Assembly: GCA_012838035.1 (NCBI GenBank)
Contig: DUQB01000081.1
Span: 1 to 56,001, forward strand
Length of the DNA: 56,001 nt
From: Bacillota bacterium
Lineage (GTDB): Bacteria > Bacillota > Limnochordia > DTU080
Reading direction: 5' to 3'
In this document: piece after piece, positions 24,666 to 33,248 of the stretch
Numbering within the stretch: the stretch's first letter is position 1
How the letters are laid out: every line of letters begins with the position of its first letter
Made by a program: the position numbers and the translations under genes
Notes under the pieces: model-generated
Told to the model about the DNA's origin: nothing
The model's input: the letters and a program-made list of their open reading frames with translations, nothing else
Database searches by the model: none

Positions 24666-25640
24666 CTCAACCCATACGGGCAGATGGTCGGATGCAGGTG
24701 AATAAGGGGTTACGTAGTTCACCACACGTTCCGCCAAATCTTCCGTTACTAAGATGAAATCGATGCGACTTTTTGGGTCACTGGAGGGAAACGTCGGCGG
24801 AGCAGTATGGTCGGCCGTATCCACCCAGGTGCGATAAGGTAAGACATTTGCTGTTCCGTCGGGACTGACTTCACTTTCATCAACCGCAAGGTGCGGTAAC
24901 AGCTGCATACCGGTCAAGCGAGCCAGCTCGGGCGATTGCGGGAGCGCATTCATGTCGCCCAATAAAATACTTGGCCCTTCCCATTCCTGCAGTAGCGTCA
25001 GGAACAGCTCGACGTTCTCTAAACGCGTAGTCTGATCCAGCCCCAGATGGGTGCCGATAATCCGCACATGTTCATCATCCGTAAGGCGAATCTCCGCGAC
25101 AATGGCTGCTCGCGGCTCTTGCCCAGGCTTGCTTTGTATGGGCACTACTTCCACTCTACTTAGCGGAAATTTGCTGAGAAGAGCAAGCCCGTAGCGAGCC
25201 ACACCGAACAAGCCGGCATCATAGGGGTTGCGTCGCAGCACCGTATCGGCGGCCACAGCGTACGGCATACTCAAAAGTTCCGCTAGCATGCGTCCCTGAT
25301 CTGTGAAGCCACTGCGTCGCCAGTGGCTGTCCACCTCATTGAGCAGTACGACATCGGGTTGAGCCGCGCTAATGACATCGGCAATACGCTGTAAATCCAC
25401 TACGCCGTCAATACCTGCCGCATGATGGATGTTGTACGTCATGATACGGAACGATCCGTGCGGCTGCGGTGTGAGCACGGCGCCGACGGTCTCCTGCTCA
25501 GGCGCCACCTGGGGGTTCAGTTGGCGTAAGGTGGGCGTATAGGGTCGTGTAAGAGCCCACACGCCGTTACTCGCATAGAGAAAAGCCAGTAGAGCTAATA
25601 GCAATAGGAATGCGTTTCTAGGTGAAAAAACCGGCTGCAA
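24654..25640 (-). CDS. Exported endonuclease/exonuclease/phosphatase (EEP) family hydrolase
   Basis: An N-terminal hydrophobic helix (NAFLLLLALLAFLYASNGVWAL) acts as signal or anchor, followed by a DNase I-like EEP domain. Its motifs are FRIMTYNIHHAAGIDG, VVLLNEVDSHWRRSG, GTHLGLDQTTR, SILLGDMNALPQSPEL, RIDFILVTED and the final SDHLPVWVEL with the catalytic Asp-His. The domain hydrolyses phosphodiester bonds in nucleic acids, phospholipids or inositol phosphates; the substrate is unknown. TTG at 25640 is chosen because GGAGAGG lies eight bases upstream; the track's GTG at 25649 is only two bases from it. Confidence 0.88.
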   Translation of the reverse strand: MQPVFSPRNAFLLLLALLAFLYASNGVWALTRPYTPTLRQLNPQVAPEQETVGAVLTPQPHGSFRIMTYNIHHAAGIDGVVDLQRIADVISAAQPDVVLLNEVDSHWRRSGFTDQGRMLAELLSMPYAVAADTVLRRNPYDAGLFGVARYGLALLSKFPLSRVEVVPIQSKPGQEPRAAIVAEIRLTDDEHVRIIGTHLGLDQTTRLENVELFLTLLQEWEGPSILLGDMNALPQSPELARLTGMQLLPHLAVDESEVSPDGTANVLPYRTWVDTADHTAPPTFPSSDPKSRIDFILVTEDLAERVVNYVTPYSPASDHLPVWVELAF

Positions 25641-25903
25641 GCAAATCACCTCTCCTACCGGCGCGCAGGTTAACTTGTAAAGACGCTTTATCGACTACAT
25701 GAGAAAAACATGAGGGAACGAACATAATAACAAAATGCGCACGGCATGCAGCGTTTCTGTTGGTGCGAATACAAGCGGAATGACCGCCTTGAGGCAACAG
25801 TTCACCATGATGATACGGTTACCCTGCATTGTCAGATCATGCCGCTATATGGTGCTTTATGCCATTTCCAAACAGGTAATGTCGTGGCGTCAGCAGATAT
25901 AGC

Positions 25904-26635
25904 CTATAGGCTTTGTAGAAGAAACTCGGCAAACTGCAGCGCCGGTTCAGAAGGTTGTGTGGTGCGGGGCATTACCAGTACTTGTGAGCGCGCCCACGGA
26001 GTCGGCGGCGCGAGGAAGCCGAAGTAGGCATGGCTAGGAGACGTGCCTTCGGTTGTCATGTGCGCTTTATTAAATGGTGTTAACGCTTGAGAGGCGAGCA
26101 ACCGCCGTGCCGACTCTTCAGAGACGATAGCCAAGTCGGGTGGTTTCTGGAGAACAACTGCGCGGATCAACTCACCCCATAGATCAGTTTTCACCTCTAT
26201 AATAACCGATATCTCCTTAATGCTGCCGAACACCTGACTGAGTTCAACGAGTTGCCGGTGTTCCCAATTGTTGCCGTCATGCCATAAAATGAGCGACTCG
26301 CTTTGCGCTAGCGCCACTGTTTGGCTCTGGGGAAACCAGCGCAGGATCCAGAATGCTATGATAAACGCCACTGCAGTAACCGCGACCATGCCGGAAGCTA
26401 CGGCAAAACGTCTGCCTCTCGCGTTTGCCCCAAGATGGTGTTCAGCATGCGCTTCTCTATCTTCTGCTAGTCTGCTCCGTCCTGAGCCGCCGGTGTCAAG
26501 ATGGTCATGCTGTTTATGCCGCAGTGTCCGACGTGCTATGGCGGCATCCAGCTGATGCTGAAAATCATTCCGAAAGACGTTTACCGCCTTTTTCGGTAAG
26601 CCTGTTTGTTTTGACTTCGATCTTTCATTTTGCAC
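25904..26635 (-). CDS. Membrane-anchored protein with a short binding-protein-like outer domain
   Basis: Residues 1-~75 are polar and His/Arg-rich (RRTLRHKQHDHLDTGGSGRSRLAEDREAHAEHHLG). A single transmembrane helix follows (VASGMVAVTAVAFIIAFWILRWF). The ~150-residue outer part (ILWHDGNNWEHRQLVELSQVFGSIKEISVIIEVKTDLWGELIRAVVLQKPPDLAIVSEESARRLLASQALTPFN) resembles the first lobe of a family 1 extracellular solute-binding protein, but is far shorter than the usual ~400 residues. GTG 26635 is preferred because GGAGG stands eight bases upstream. Divergent from the HtrA gene, so a shared envelope-stress role is possible (inference). Function unknown. Confidence 0.65.
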   Translation of the reverse strand: MQNERSKSKQTGLPKKAVNVFRNDFQHQLDAAIARRTLRHKQHDHLDTGGSGRSRLAEDREAHAEHHLGANARGRRFAVASGMVAVTAVAFIIAFWILRWFPQSQTVALAQSESLILWHDGNNWEHRQLVELSQVFGSIKEISVIIEVKTDLWGELIRAVVLQKPPDLAIVSEESARRLLASQALTPFNKAHMTTEGTSPSHAYFGFLAPPTPWARSQVLVMPRTTQPSEPALQFAEFLLQSL

Positions 26636-26771
26636 AGGCAGAACCTCCATACGCTCGCCTACGACGGGTGTTTAAGACTAGGTTGCCCTGTAATGACAAA
26701 ACCTATGGCAAATACTACGTACAACATCATGCATCCCTAAGTAAACGAGAAGTGGAGGGGCATCTCAGCTG

Positions 26772-27881
26772 ATGAAGTCAAATTCAGTCCGTTCCATTGC
26801 GATGGGCGTAATTTTGTTGTGTATCGGCATAGGAATTTGGGCGTACGATCATTGGACCGAAAGTAGGGCTCCCGGGAGCGGCGTTCCCCAGGGCACTCAG
26901 GTTACGCAGCGGGGAACATTGGAGGATACGCAGCAAGCTATTGTCGCTGCGGTACGCAAAGTGGGAAACAGTGTGGTAAAGATATCGGTAACCGCCGAGG
27001 TAGCTATCGACTCGCTCTTTGGTCAGGTATTCACTCAGGAGCACGGCGTTGGTTCAGGAGTTATCATAGATCCTGAGGGTTATATCCTGACGAATTTTCA
27101 TGTGGTAACGGATGCTGCCGTTATTGATGTTGCGTTGCCGGATGGGCGTAGTTTTTCAGGCAGGGTGGTTGGTACCGACCCTTACAGCGACTTGGCCGTG
27201 ATAAAAATAGACGGTACGAACTTGCCGGCTGCGCCATTGGGCGATTCTAACAGCTTGGCTGTAGGGCAGCAGGTTATTGCCATCGGCAATCCCTTTGGCT
27301 TTGACTACACTGTGACCACCGGGATCGTCAGCGCTTTAGGTCGTGAACTGCTGGTAAACCCGCAGATAGACCAACCATTACAAAATCTGATTCAAACCGA
27401 TGCCGCCATCAATCCGGGTAACAGCGGCGGTCCGCTGCTCGATTTACAGGGGCGCGTAGTCGGCATAAACACGGCTGTGGTCCGACAAGTAGAAGGATTT
27501 GAAGCCCAAGGGTTAGGCTTTGCCATTCCCATCACGGATGCACGTCAAATTACGCAGCAAATATTAGAACATGGTAAACCGCTGCGTTTGGGCATCCTGG
27601 GAGGCACACTTACACCGGCCATTGCGCGTGCTGTTCGAGAACGCACGCAGATGGAACTGCCGGTAGACCGCGGCGCCTTTGTCACCAAGGTGATACCGGA
27701 TACGCCTGCGGCCCATGCTCGCCTACAACCTGCGGATGTCATCGTAGAAGCGAACAACCGACCTATCACCTCGCTGGAGGAGTTGCAGCAAGCTGTACAG
27801 GATGCGGGTTATGGCCAACGCCTGCGCTTGCAAGTGTGGCGTGTGGGTGAACCGGTCCGGATAGACGTTATTTTACAATAG
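26772..27881 (+). CDS. HtrA/DegP-type serine protease with one PDZ domain
   Basis: 369 residues: membrane anchor at ~9-25 (IAMGVILLCIGIGIWAY), S1C trypsin-like domain ~50-270 with triad His110 (LTNFHVV), Asp140 (DPYSDLAVI) and Ser218 (INPGNSGGPLL), then a C-terminal PDZ domain (~275-369, GAFVTKVIPDTPAAHARLQPADVIVEANNRPITSLEELQQAVQ). Such proteases act outside the membrane on misfolded proteins. ATG start with GGAGGGG eleven bases upstream. rlmH follows downstream, the same htrA-rlmH order seen in many Bacillota. Confidence 0.95.
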   Translation: MKSNSVRSIAMGVILLCIGIGIWAYDHWTESRAPGSGVPQGTQVTQRGTLEDTQQAIVAAVRKVGNSVVKISVTAEVAIDSLFGQVFTQEHGVGSGVIIDPEGYILTNFHVVTDAAVIDVALPDGRSFSGRVVGTDPYSDLAVIKIDGTNLPAAPLGDSNSLAVGQQVIAIGNPFGFDYTVTTGIVSALGRELLVNPQIDQPLQNLIQTDAAINPGNSGGPLLDLQGRVVGINTAVVRQVEGFEAQGLGFAIPITDARQITQQILEHGKPLRLGILGGTLTPAIARAVRERTQMELPVDRGAFVTKVIPDTPAAHARLQPADVIVEANNRPITSLEELQQAVQDAGYGQRLRLQVWRVGEPVRIDVILQ

Positions 27882-27983
27882 GTTGCCAGTATACTGACGC
27901 TCCCGGCAGGTACTTGGAAGGTGGATGGTAAATACTATCCTACACCGCTGATCACCTGAGGTACCGGAACGGGAGTGCTGTTC

Positions 27984-28463
27984 TTGCTGCACATAAAAAT
28001 TATTGCTGTCGGAAAGCTGCGAGAGCGTTACCTGCGGGAAGGTTGTGTTGAATATCTGCGTCGCCTGAATTCCTACGCCCAGGTAGAAGTGGTTGAGATA
28101 AAAGAAGAAACGCATGGAACGCCAAGTGCGCGTACCGATGCGGAAGCCAAACGGATTACAGCGGCGTTGCCCGCCCGATGTCACCTCATAGTCCTAGACG
28201 AACGAGGTAAACAGTTCACCTCACCGAAATTTGCGCGGTATTTAGAGCAGGTAGCTGCCGGTGGACAGAGTGCGGTCTGTTTCGTCATCGGCGGTGCTGA
28301 CGGCGTAGCCCCGCATTTCCGAGAGCAGGCGCAGTTGCTCCTGTCGTTTTCACAACTTACCTTTCCACACCAGCTCTTCCGTGTGCTGTTATTGGAACAG
28401 ATCTATCGCGTTTTCACCATTCAACGCGGTGAGCCATACCATCGAGCCGGATTGGACATTTGA
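27984..28463 (+). CDS. rlmH: 23S rRNA (pseudouridine1915-N3)-methyltransferase
   Basis: Methylates pseudouridine 1915 of helix 69 in 70S ribosomes. The sequence HIKIIAVGKLRERYLREGCVEYLRRL, LVILDERGKQFTSPKFARYL-like LIVLDERGKQFTSPKFARYLEQ, FVIGGADGV and the trefoil-knot end LTFPHQLFRVLLLEQIYRVFTIQRGEPYHR are diagnostic. TTG at 27984 (GGGAG eight bases upstream) gives 159 residues, the standard RlmH length; the track's GTG adds three residues. The rex promoter overlaps its stop codon. Confidence 0.96.
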   Translation: MLHIKIIAVGKLRERYLREGCVEYLRRLNSYAQVEVVEIKEETHGTPSARTDAEAKRITAALPARCHLIVLDERGKQFTSPKFARYLEQVAAGGQSAVCFVIGGADGVAPHFREQAQLLLSFSQLTFPHQLFRVLLLEQIYRVFTIQRGEPYHRAGLDI

Positions 28464-28489
28464 CGATCAGGCAACACGCTGTTTATAAT
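28460..28489 (+). promoter_or_regulatory. Promoter for rex
   Basis: TTGACG (28460-28465), 18-base spacer, perfect TATAAT (28484-28489). The -35 box includes the rlmH stop codon. No clear TTGTGAA-type Rex operator is visible at this promoter. Confidence 0.75.
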
Positions 28490-28542
28490 ATCCCTAACTT
28501 TTATGCACGCTGTAATTCGCGTTGGTGACGGGAGGTCGCGGT

Positions 28543-29187
28543 ATGCGTTGGAAGAAGATATCTGACGCCGTTGTACGGCGCTTGCCACTTTATTTGCGAG
28601 TACTGAACGAATTGATCCAAGACGCGCCTGAAAAGCGCTCTATTTCATCACAAGAATTGGGAGATAGAGCAGGTTTCAGTCCGGCATTGGTGCGCAAAGA
28701 CCTGGCTTGGTTCGGCGAGTTCGGCAAGCAAGGCGTCGGCTATGAAGTAGCTTATCTGCAGCAGGAGTTGCGTCATATTCTGAATCTTGATCAAGACATC
28801 GGTGTTGGGTTAGTCGGTGTCGGACAATTGGGTAGAGCCCTAACGCGCTATCATCACGAGCGGATGGTACAGGAGAAAGACTTTCGCTTGAACCTACGCG
28901 CCCTGTTCGATAACGATCCGAGTAAAGTCGGACAAGAGTTCGACGGCCTGCCGATCATGCCTTTGGCCGCTCTGCCGGAACAAGTAGAGAGACAGCGTTT
29001 GGAGATGATGATCATCACCGTACCTGCATCTCAAGCTCAGGAGGTAACCGATGTAGTGACTTCCTGCGGTATTAAGGCCATTCTGAATTTCGCCCCTACC
29101 AAGCTCAATGTACCTCTCGACGTCAACTTGTCGAATGCGGACGTGATGTTGGAACTACAGCGTCTTGCCTATTATCTGCAAAACTAA
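28543..29187 (+). CDS. rex: Redox-sensing transcriptional repressor Rex
   Basis: Senses the NADH/NAD+ ratio and represses fermentation and respiration genes when NADH is low. The N-terminal winged helix (SISSQELGDRAGFSPALVRKDLAWFGEFGKQGVGYEV) and the Rossmann domain (IGVGLVGVGQLGRAL, NLRALFDNDPSKVG) are clear. ATG 28543 is chosen over the track's TTG because GGGAGG lies seven bases before it and the 214-residue length fits the family. Confidence 0.95.
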   Translation: MRWKKISDAVVRRLPLYLRVLNELIQDAPEKRSISSQELGDRAGFSPALVRKDLAWFGEFGKQGVGYEVAYLQQELRHILNLDQDIGVGLVGVGQLGRALTRYHHERMVQEKDFRLNLRALFDNDPSKVGQEFDGLPIMPLAALPEQVERQRLEMMIITVPASQAQEVTDVVTSCGIKAILNFAPTKLNVPLDVNLSNADVMLELQRLAYYLQN

Positions 29188-29343
29188 AATTCTCGTGTGA
29201 GACCTATGGTTCCTTACTCCTGCGGTACTCCTTGGGCTTAACGGATACTCGCCCGGCTTCCTGGATACCCTATCCCATAGTCGATCAGATCCGCACAACC
29301 ATCCGGATAACGCTGAACTCAGCTTTAGGCCGACGGAGGTGCA

Positions 29344-30081
29344 ATGCCTCTTTTGCCCAAGCCGCATGTATCACTCTATGCCTCGGATAAAGCGCAATAC
29401 ATTCAAGCGCTGTTTAGCCAAATCGCGCCGCGATACGACGGCATCAACCGAGTGCTGTCGTTGGGCAGGGACTTGGCATGGCGGCGTCGCGCAGCCGCAC
29501 AGTGCGCATTGCAGCCCGGCCGGCAGGTTCTCGATGTTGCTACGGGAACAGGAGATTTGGCTTTTTCTCTCGCGTGTCATGTCGCCCCTCACGGTCAGGT
29601 GATAGGTTTAGACCTCAATGCCGAGATGCTGGCCATAGCCCGTAAGAAAGCCGGCAAACGCGATCCTTACCGGGTCTGTCGCTTTATACAGGGCGATGCT
29701 CTGCAACTTCCCTTTCCCGATCATGCTTTTCATGCAGTGACCATTGGTTTTGCCTTGCGCAATGTAACAGACATCTCAACGTGTTTGGCACAAATGTACA
29801 GGGTCCTTAAACCTGATGGGCGCATGGTCTGTTTAGAGCTGGCTCGACCGGAAAAGCGCGTGTGGCGGCAATTACATGCCGTCTATCTCCGGTTGATCAT
29901 TCCCGGTATCGGCCGCCTCGGACACGGAGTTGCGGCGCCCTATCAGTATCTCGCTAATTCGTTAACCGATTTTCCCGGCCGCAAACAACTGGTGCAGCTG
30001 ATGCTAGGTGTAGGGTTTAAGCAGGTGCATTATGTGAACCTGTTGGGCGGAGTGGCGACCATCCATGTGGGTATTGCATAA
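29344..30081 (+). CDS. menG: Demethylmenaquinone methyltransferase
   Basis: Last step of menaquinone synthesis: SAM-dependent methylation of demethylmenaquinone at the membrane. The 245-residue protein contains FSQIAPRYDGINRVLSLGRDLAWRR, the SAM loop VLDVATGTGDLAFSLA, GLDLNAEMLAIARKKA and the UbiE/MenG signature VTIGFALRNVTDISTCLAQMYRVLKPDGRMVCLELARP. GGAGG lies four bases before the ATG. Its downstream neighbour makes the polyprenyl side chain, so the two form a quinone locus. Confidence 0.93.
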   Translation: MPLLPKPHVSLYASDKAQYIQALFSQIAPRYDGINRVLSLGRDLAWRRRAAAQCALQPGRQVLDVATGTGDLAFSLACHVAPHGQVIGLDLNAEMLAIARKKAGKRDPYRVCRFIQGDALQLPFPDHAFHAVTIGFALRNVTDISTCLAQMYRVLKPDGRMVCLELARPEKRVWRQLHAVYLRLIIPGIGRLGHGVAAPYQYLANSLTDFPGRKQLVQLMLGVGFKQVHYVNLLGGVATIHVGIA

Positions 30082-30157
30082 CGCTCTCTTTGTGTTGATA
30101 CATGGTATCTCACCGTATGGTATGCGACTGTAATACGCACCCTGAGATTAAGACGCG

Positions 30158-30262
30158 ATGATGCGCAATTCGACTCCACATTGCAGACACTGCGGCGGTA
30201 CGGAAGGTTGATGCGGCTCGCATTGCTCCAAGTGTAGAGAACTCCGTGCACGTGAGAGGTGA
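30158..30262 (+). pseudogene. Cysteine-rich mini-ORF interrupted by an in-frame TGA
   Basis: Reading from ATG 30158 gives MMRNSTPHCRHCGGTEG, then TGA (30209-30211), then CGSHCSKCRELRARER and a TGA stop four bases before the next gene's ATG. The two halves together make a CxxC...CxxC zinc-ribbon pattern in one frame. The TGA may be a nonsense mutation, or (less likely) a recoded codon. No good ribosome binding site is visible at the first ATG. Confidence 0.35.
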
Positions 30263-30265
30263 GTC

Positions 30266-31285
30266 ATGGTGCAATTAGCAGATGCTTGTTTATCCCAAGA
30301 GACGGCGCTGTTGGCAATCGTAGAACAGAGTCTGCAGAATGAACTGCGTCGGACTTTGACGCCGGTGGGCGCCATTTATCTGCACATGACGCAAGGTGGC
30401 GGCAAGCGGATTCGGCCTGGACTCATATTAGCTTGTAATCGACTTTACTCACCTGACTGCGGCTCTGCCATTCCGGTTGCTGTAGCTGCAGAATTGATCC
30501 ACATGGCCAGTATGGCGCACGATGATGTAATTGATCAGGCTGATATGCGGCGGGGTTTGCCTACAGTCAATCACCACTGGGATAGCTGGACTGCGGTTTT
30601 GGTTGGTGACGCTTTGCTGGCCCGTGCCCTGGGCTTATTGGTTGAAACGCGGCAACCTGGCATTCTTAGATTGATGGCGGATATGCTCAAGGAGATGTGC
30701 GAGGGTGAGATCAGCCAAAACAGGGCCTTACTGAAGATGGATCTGAGCGAGGCGGAGTATCTGAATTGTATTCAGAAGAAGACAGCCCTTTTCTTTGCGG
30801 TTTGTTGCCAAAGCGGCGCCTTGCTTGGTGGTTGCCCGTCGCCGGATGCCCAGGCGCTATGGCAGTATGGCTACCGGCTGGGGATGGCGTTCCAGATGAT
30901 CGACGACTTGCTGGATGTAAACGCCAAGCCGGAAACCTGGGGCAAGCCTATCGGCGCCGATGTAGCCGCCGGGGTGATGACCTTACCGCTCATTCGGGCT
31001 ATGCAGGACCCAAAATACGGCAAGGAGATTCGCAAGCAAGTACTGACGTGGCGAAGCATTTTGCGCAGGGCAAAAAGGGGTCGGAGGTCTACAGCGCGCC
31101 GGAACAGTCGACACGTTCAGCAATTGCTGGCGCTGATTCAGGCTACCGATGCTTTAGAATACACTCGTAGGCGAGCGCAGGAGTATGCGCGGTCCGCTAT
31201 AGGCTGCATTCCTGCAAATACTGATCCGGCAGCCAAAGCAAGACTGACGGAGTTGGTCGATAGCGTTGTACATCGGCAAAGCTAG
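30266..31285 (+). CDS. Long-chain polyprenyl diphosphate synthase (HepT/IspB type)
   Basis: Extends farnesyl or geranylgeranyl diphosphate with isopentenyl units to make the menaquinone side chain. Motifs: GGGKRIRPGLIL, the first Asp-rich motif MAHDDVIDQADMRRGLPTVNHHW, GDALLARAL, KKTALFFAVCCQSGALLGG and the second Asp-rich motif GMAFQMIDDLLDV. The last ~90 residues include a very basic stretch (RRAKRGRRSTARRNSR) longer than normal. Chain length cannot be read with certainty. GAGAGGTGAGTC precedes the ATG. Confidence 0.92.
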   Translation: MVQLADACLSQETALLAIVEQSLQNELRRTLTPVGAIYLHMTQGGGKRIRPGLILACNRLYSPDCGSAIPVAVAAELIHMASMAHDDVIDQADMRRGLPTVNHHWDSWTAVLVGDALLARALGLLVETRQPGILRLMADMLKEMCEGEISQNRALLKMDLSEAEYLNCIQKKTALFFAVCCQSGALLGGCPSPDAQALWQYGYRLGMAFQMIDDLLDVNAKPETWGKPIGADVAAGVMTLPLIRAMQDPKYGKEIRKQVLTWRSILRRAKRGRRSTARRNSRHVQQLLALIQATDALEYTRRRAQEYARSAIGCIPANTDPAAKARLTELVDSVVHRQS

Positions 31286-31384
31286 CCGTGAATTTAGCTG
31301 TGCTGCCGTATGCCGTAAGTCATGAAGGGACAAAACGTGTTATACTCACCCAGGAGAGTGAATACTTGCAGGAGGTCATCGTTC

Positions 31385-31792
31385 ATGGAGCGCACATTCA
31401 TTATTGTGAAACCCGAGGCGGTTAAGCGCGGTCTGGTGGGTGAGATTCTTAAGCGTTTTGAACAGAAAGGTTTGCAGATTAAGCGCTTGCAGATGAGCAC
31501 CATCTCTGAGGATACGGCAAAGGTACACTATGGGCATCATGCGGACAAACCGTTCTTTCCGGATTTGCTTGCAGCCATTACGGCGGGTCCGGTTGTAATG
31601 GCCGTTTTGGAAGGACCGAATGCAATCGGCCATGTGCGGAATCTTATCGGCGCCACCAATCCCCTGGAGGCCAAACCGGGCAGCATCCGCGGCGACTTCG
31701 CCGTGGCTAACCCGTACAACATGGTCCATGCATCCGATTCACCTGAAACCGCTGCGGCGGAGATCGCCCGTTTCTTTGGCCCGGACGCTTAA
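31385..31792 (+). CDS. ndk: Nucleoside diphosphate kinase
   Basis: Balances NTP pools by ping-pong phosphotransfer. From ATG 31385 (GGAGG nine bases upstream) the 135-residue product begins MERTFIIVKPEAVKRGLVGEILKRFE. It contains GPVVMAVLEGPNAIGHVRNLIGATNPLEAKPGSIRGDFAV and the catalytic-His motif NMVHASDSPETAAAEI. The track's start adds 21 residues with no support. A TATACT -10 box lies about 40 bases upstream. Confidence 0.96.
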   Translation: MERTFIIVKPEAVKRGLVGEILKRFEQKGLQIKRLQMSTISEDTAKVHYGHHADKPFFPDLLAAITAGPVVMAVLEGPNAIGHVRNLIGATNPLEAKPGSIRGDFAVANPYNMVHASDSPETAAAEIARFFGPDA

Positions 31793-31834
31793 CATACTCA
31801 ATATTACCGGTTGCAGCAAGCGAAAAGACTTAAT

Positions 31835-31872
31835 AGAGGGCGCTCTCTGTCGAGAGAACGCCCTCTGTTTAC
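31835..31872. terminator. Strong hairpin between ndk and the convergent secreted-protein gene
   Basis: AGAGGGCG (31835-31842) and CGCCCTCT (31859-31866) enclose TCTC/GAGA, giving a long nested stem. The T tracts are weak on both sides (GTTTAC, and ATTAAGTCTTTT on the minus strand), so it may serve both transcripts. Confidence 0.7.
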
Positions 31873-31906
31873 TTACACGGCTGTTGTCCGGACATGGTAG
31901 TTATAG

Positions 31907-32503
31907 TTATAGACCACTGGTGATGCGTACGTCGGAGAATTCCGCCACCGTACCGCCGGCCCGCAGGCTCACGATGTTGCCGGTGAGCGGGTCGCTGTCG
32001 GTCCAAGAGCCGATGAGTTCGCCGTCACGATAGATGGTGAGGACACCGGTATTCGTGTCGAAGGTAACTTTGTAGCTGTGGACGTCGCCCACGCTTACCT
32101 CGGGGGTCGGGAAGTCGCCCACCTTACCTAAAGCTGAACCGGTGGTTCTGTAAAGGCGGATGAAGGTTCTATCTTGGAACACGCAATAAGAGACGCCGCG
32201 GAATGAGTTGGTGGCGTCATTGCCCAGGAAGTGCATTCCTGCCGCCGGACCGAAGGCTACGGAGGTTTCACCGAACTTGATCGTCCACTCATAGGTCATG
32301 ATGGGACCGATTTGAGCCAGTTCCATATAGGCGTTGGTGTTGGTGTTGCTGGGGGATTCCGAAATGATACTGCCGTCTTCAATGCGCCAATCCCCTGAGT
32401 AAACGATCCACTGGCCCGGAGAAATGGTGGCGGCGAATGCAACGCTTGATGATACTAACATGACCAATAATGTAAGACCTAGGAACAGCTTGTTAATTTT
32501 CAT
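31907..32503 (-). CDS. Secreted beta-sandwich protein, paralogue 2
   Basis: 198 residues with a clear signal peptide (KINKLFLGLTLLVMLVSSSVAFAA). The mature part, ISPGQWIVYSGDWRIEDGSIISES ... EWTIKFGETSVAFGPAAGMHFLGND ... NSFRGVSYCVFQDRTFIRLYR ... YKVTFDTNTGVLTIYRDGELIGSW ... SDVRI, has the strand pattern of concanavalin-like (DUF1080/LamG-type) sandwiches. These usually bind sugars, but no catalytic residues are evident. AGGAGG stands eight bases upstream of ATG. It is the downstream member of a tandem pair; both members have exactly 198 residues. Confidence 0.8.
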   Translation of the reverse strand: MKINKLFLGLTLLVMLVSSSVAFAATISPGQWIVYSGDWRIEDGSIISESPSNTNTNAYMELAQIGPIMTYEWTIKFGETSVAFGPAAGMHFLGNDATNSFRGVSYCVFQDRTFIRLYRTTGSALGKVGDFPTPEVSVGDVHSYKVTFDTNTGVLTIYRDGELIGSWTDSDPLTGNIVSLRAGGTVAEFSDVRITSGL

Positions 32504-32651
32504 ACTGTTAATTCCTCCTTACTGTTCATTGCGGAACGACAACCTTGATCTGGTTTTGTCGGTTGCCGCTCAGCGTCCGTACCATTCGTTCACTTGGATA
32601 GTACCGTGCTCCCGCAAAACAGCTGCATTCAGGAACAGATCGACTTCCGTC

Positions 32652-33248
32652 TTACTTGACGGATACCGATACATCCTTGAACTCTGCGACCGAACCGTTG
32701 GTGCGCAGAGAAATATAGCCGCCGCTTTGGATGGGCGATGCGTCGAGGTAGGTGCCCATCTCCTGACCGTCACGATAAACGGTCATCAAACCGGTTTCGG
32801 TATTGAAAACCACTTTATAGGTGAAAGTTTGACCAGGCTCCACCGGCGGGGTCGGCAGGTCGCCCGTTTTCATCAGAGAGCCGAAGGCCTTGTAGAGGCG
32901 AATGAAATTCTGATCCTGGAATACCAGGTAGGAAACGCCGCGCAGCGGGCTGTCCGCTTCGCTGGCCAGGAAGTGCACGCCTGCAGCCGGACCCATGGAA
33001 AAATCCGTCGGGCCGAAAGTACAGGTCCACTGAATGGTGATTTCCTTGCCGGACTGCTCCACGGCTGCCGAGGCTATGGTGTTGTTGGATGTAGTGTCGG
33101 TATTCTTATACGCGTTGCCACTTATTTCCCAGGCGCCGACTACCGGAGTCCAATCGCCGGGGCTGATTATGCTATCCGCTGCTGCCGCAAAACCTTGGGC
33201 AAAAACCAAACCGAGCATGAGAACGACAAACCACAGACTGCGATTCAT
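32652..33248 (-). CDS. Secreted beta-sandwich protein, paralogue 1
   Basis: 198 residues from ATG 33248 (GGGGGAG upstream); the track's longer start precedes this ribosome binding site. Signal peptide NRSLWFVVLMLGLVFAQGFAAAAD. It shares with its neighbour ISPGDWTPVVGAWEISG, FSMGPAAGVHFLASEADSPLRGVSYLVFQDQNFIRLYK, YKVVFNTETGLMTVYRDGQEMGTY and SLRTNGSVAEFKDV, so the two arose by duplication. It lies 254 bases downstream of the MoxR/VWA operon in the same orientation; a separate promoter is likely but only weakly visible. Confidence 0.8.
   Translation of the reverse strand: MNRSLWFVVLMLGLVFAQGFAAAADSIISPGDWTPVVGAWEISGNAYKNTDTTSNNTIASAAVEQSGKEITIQWTCTFGPTDFSMGPAAGVHFLASEADSPLRGVSYLVFQDQNFIRLYKAFGSLMKTGDLPTPPVEPGQTFTYKVVFNTETGLMTVYRDGQEMGTYLDASPIQSGGYISLRTNGSVAEFKDVSVSVK

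Noticed and set aside
25746-26027. Plus-strand ORF of 93 residues
   Set aside because: Overlaps the 3' end of the better-supported minus-strand membrane protein and has no RBS.
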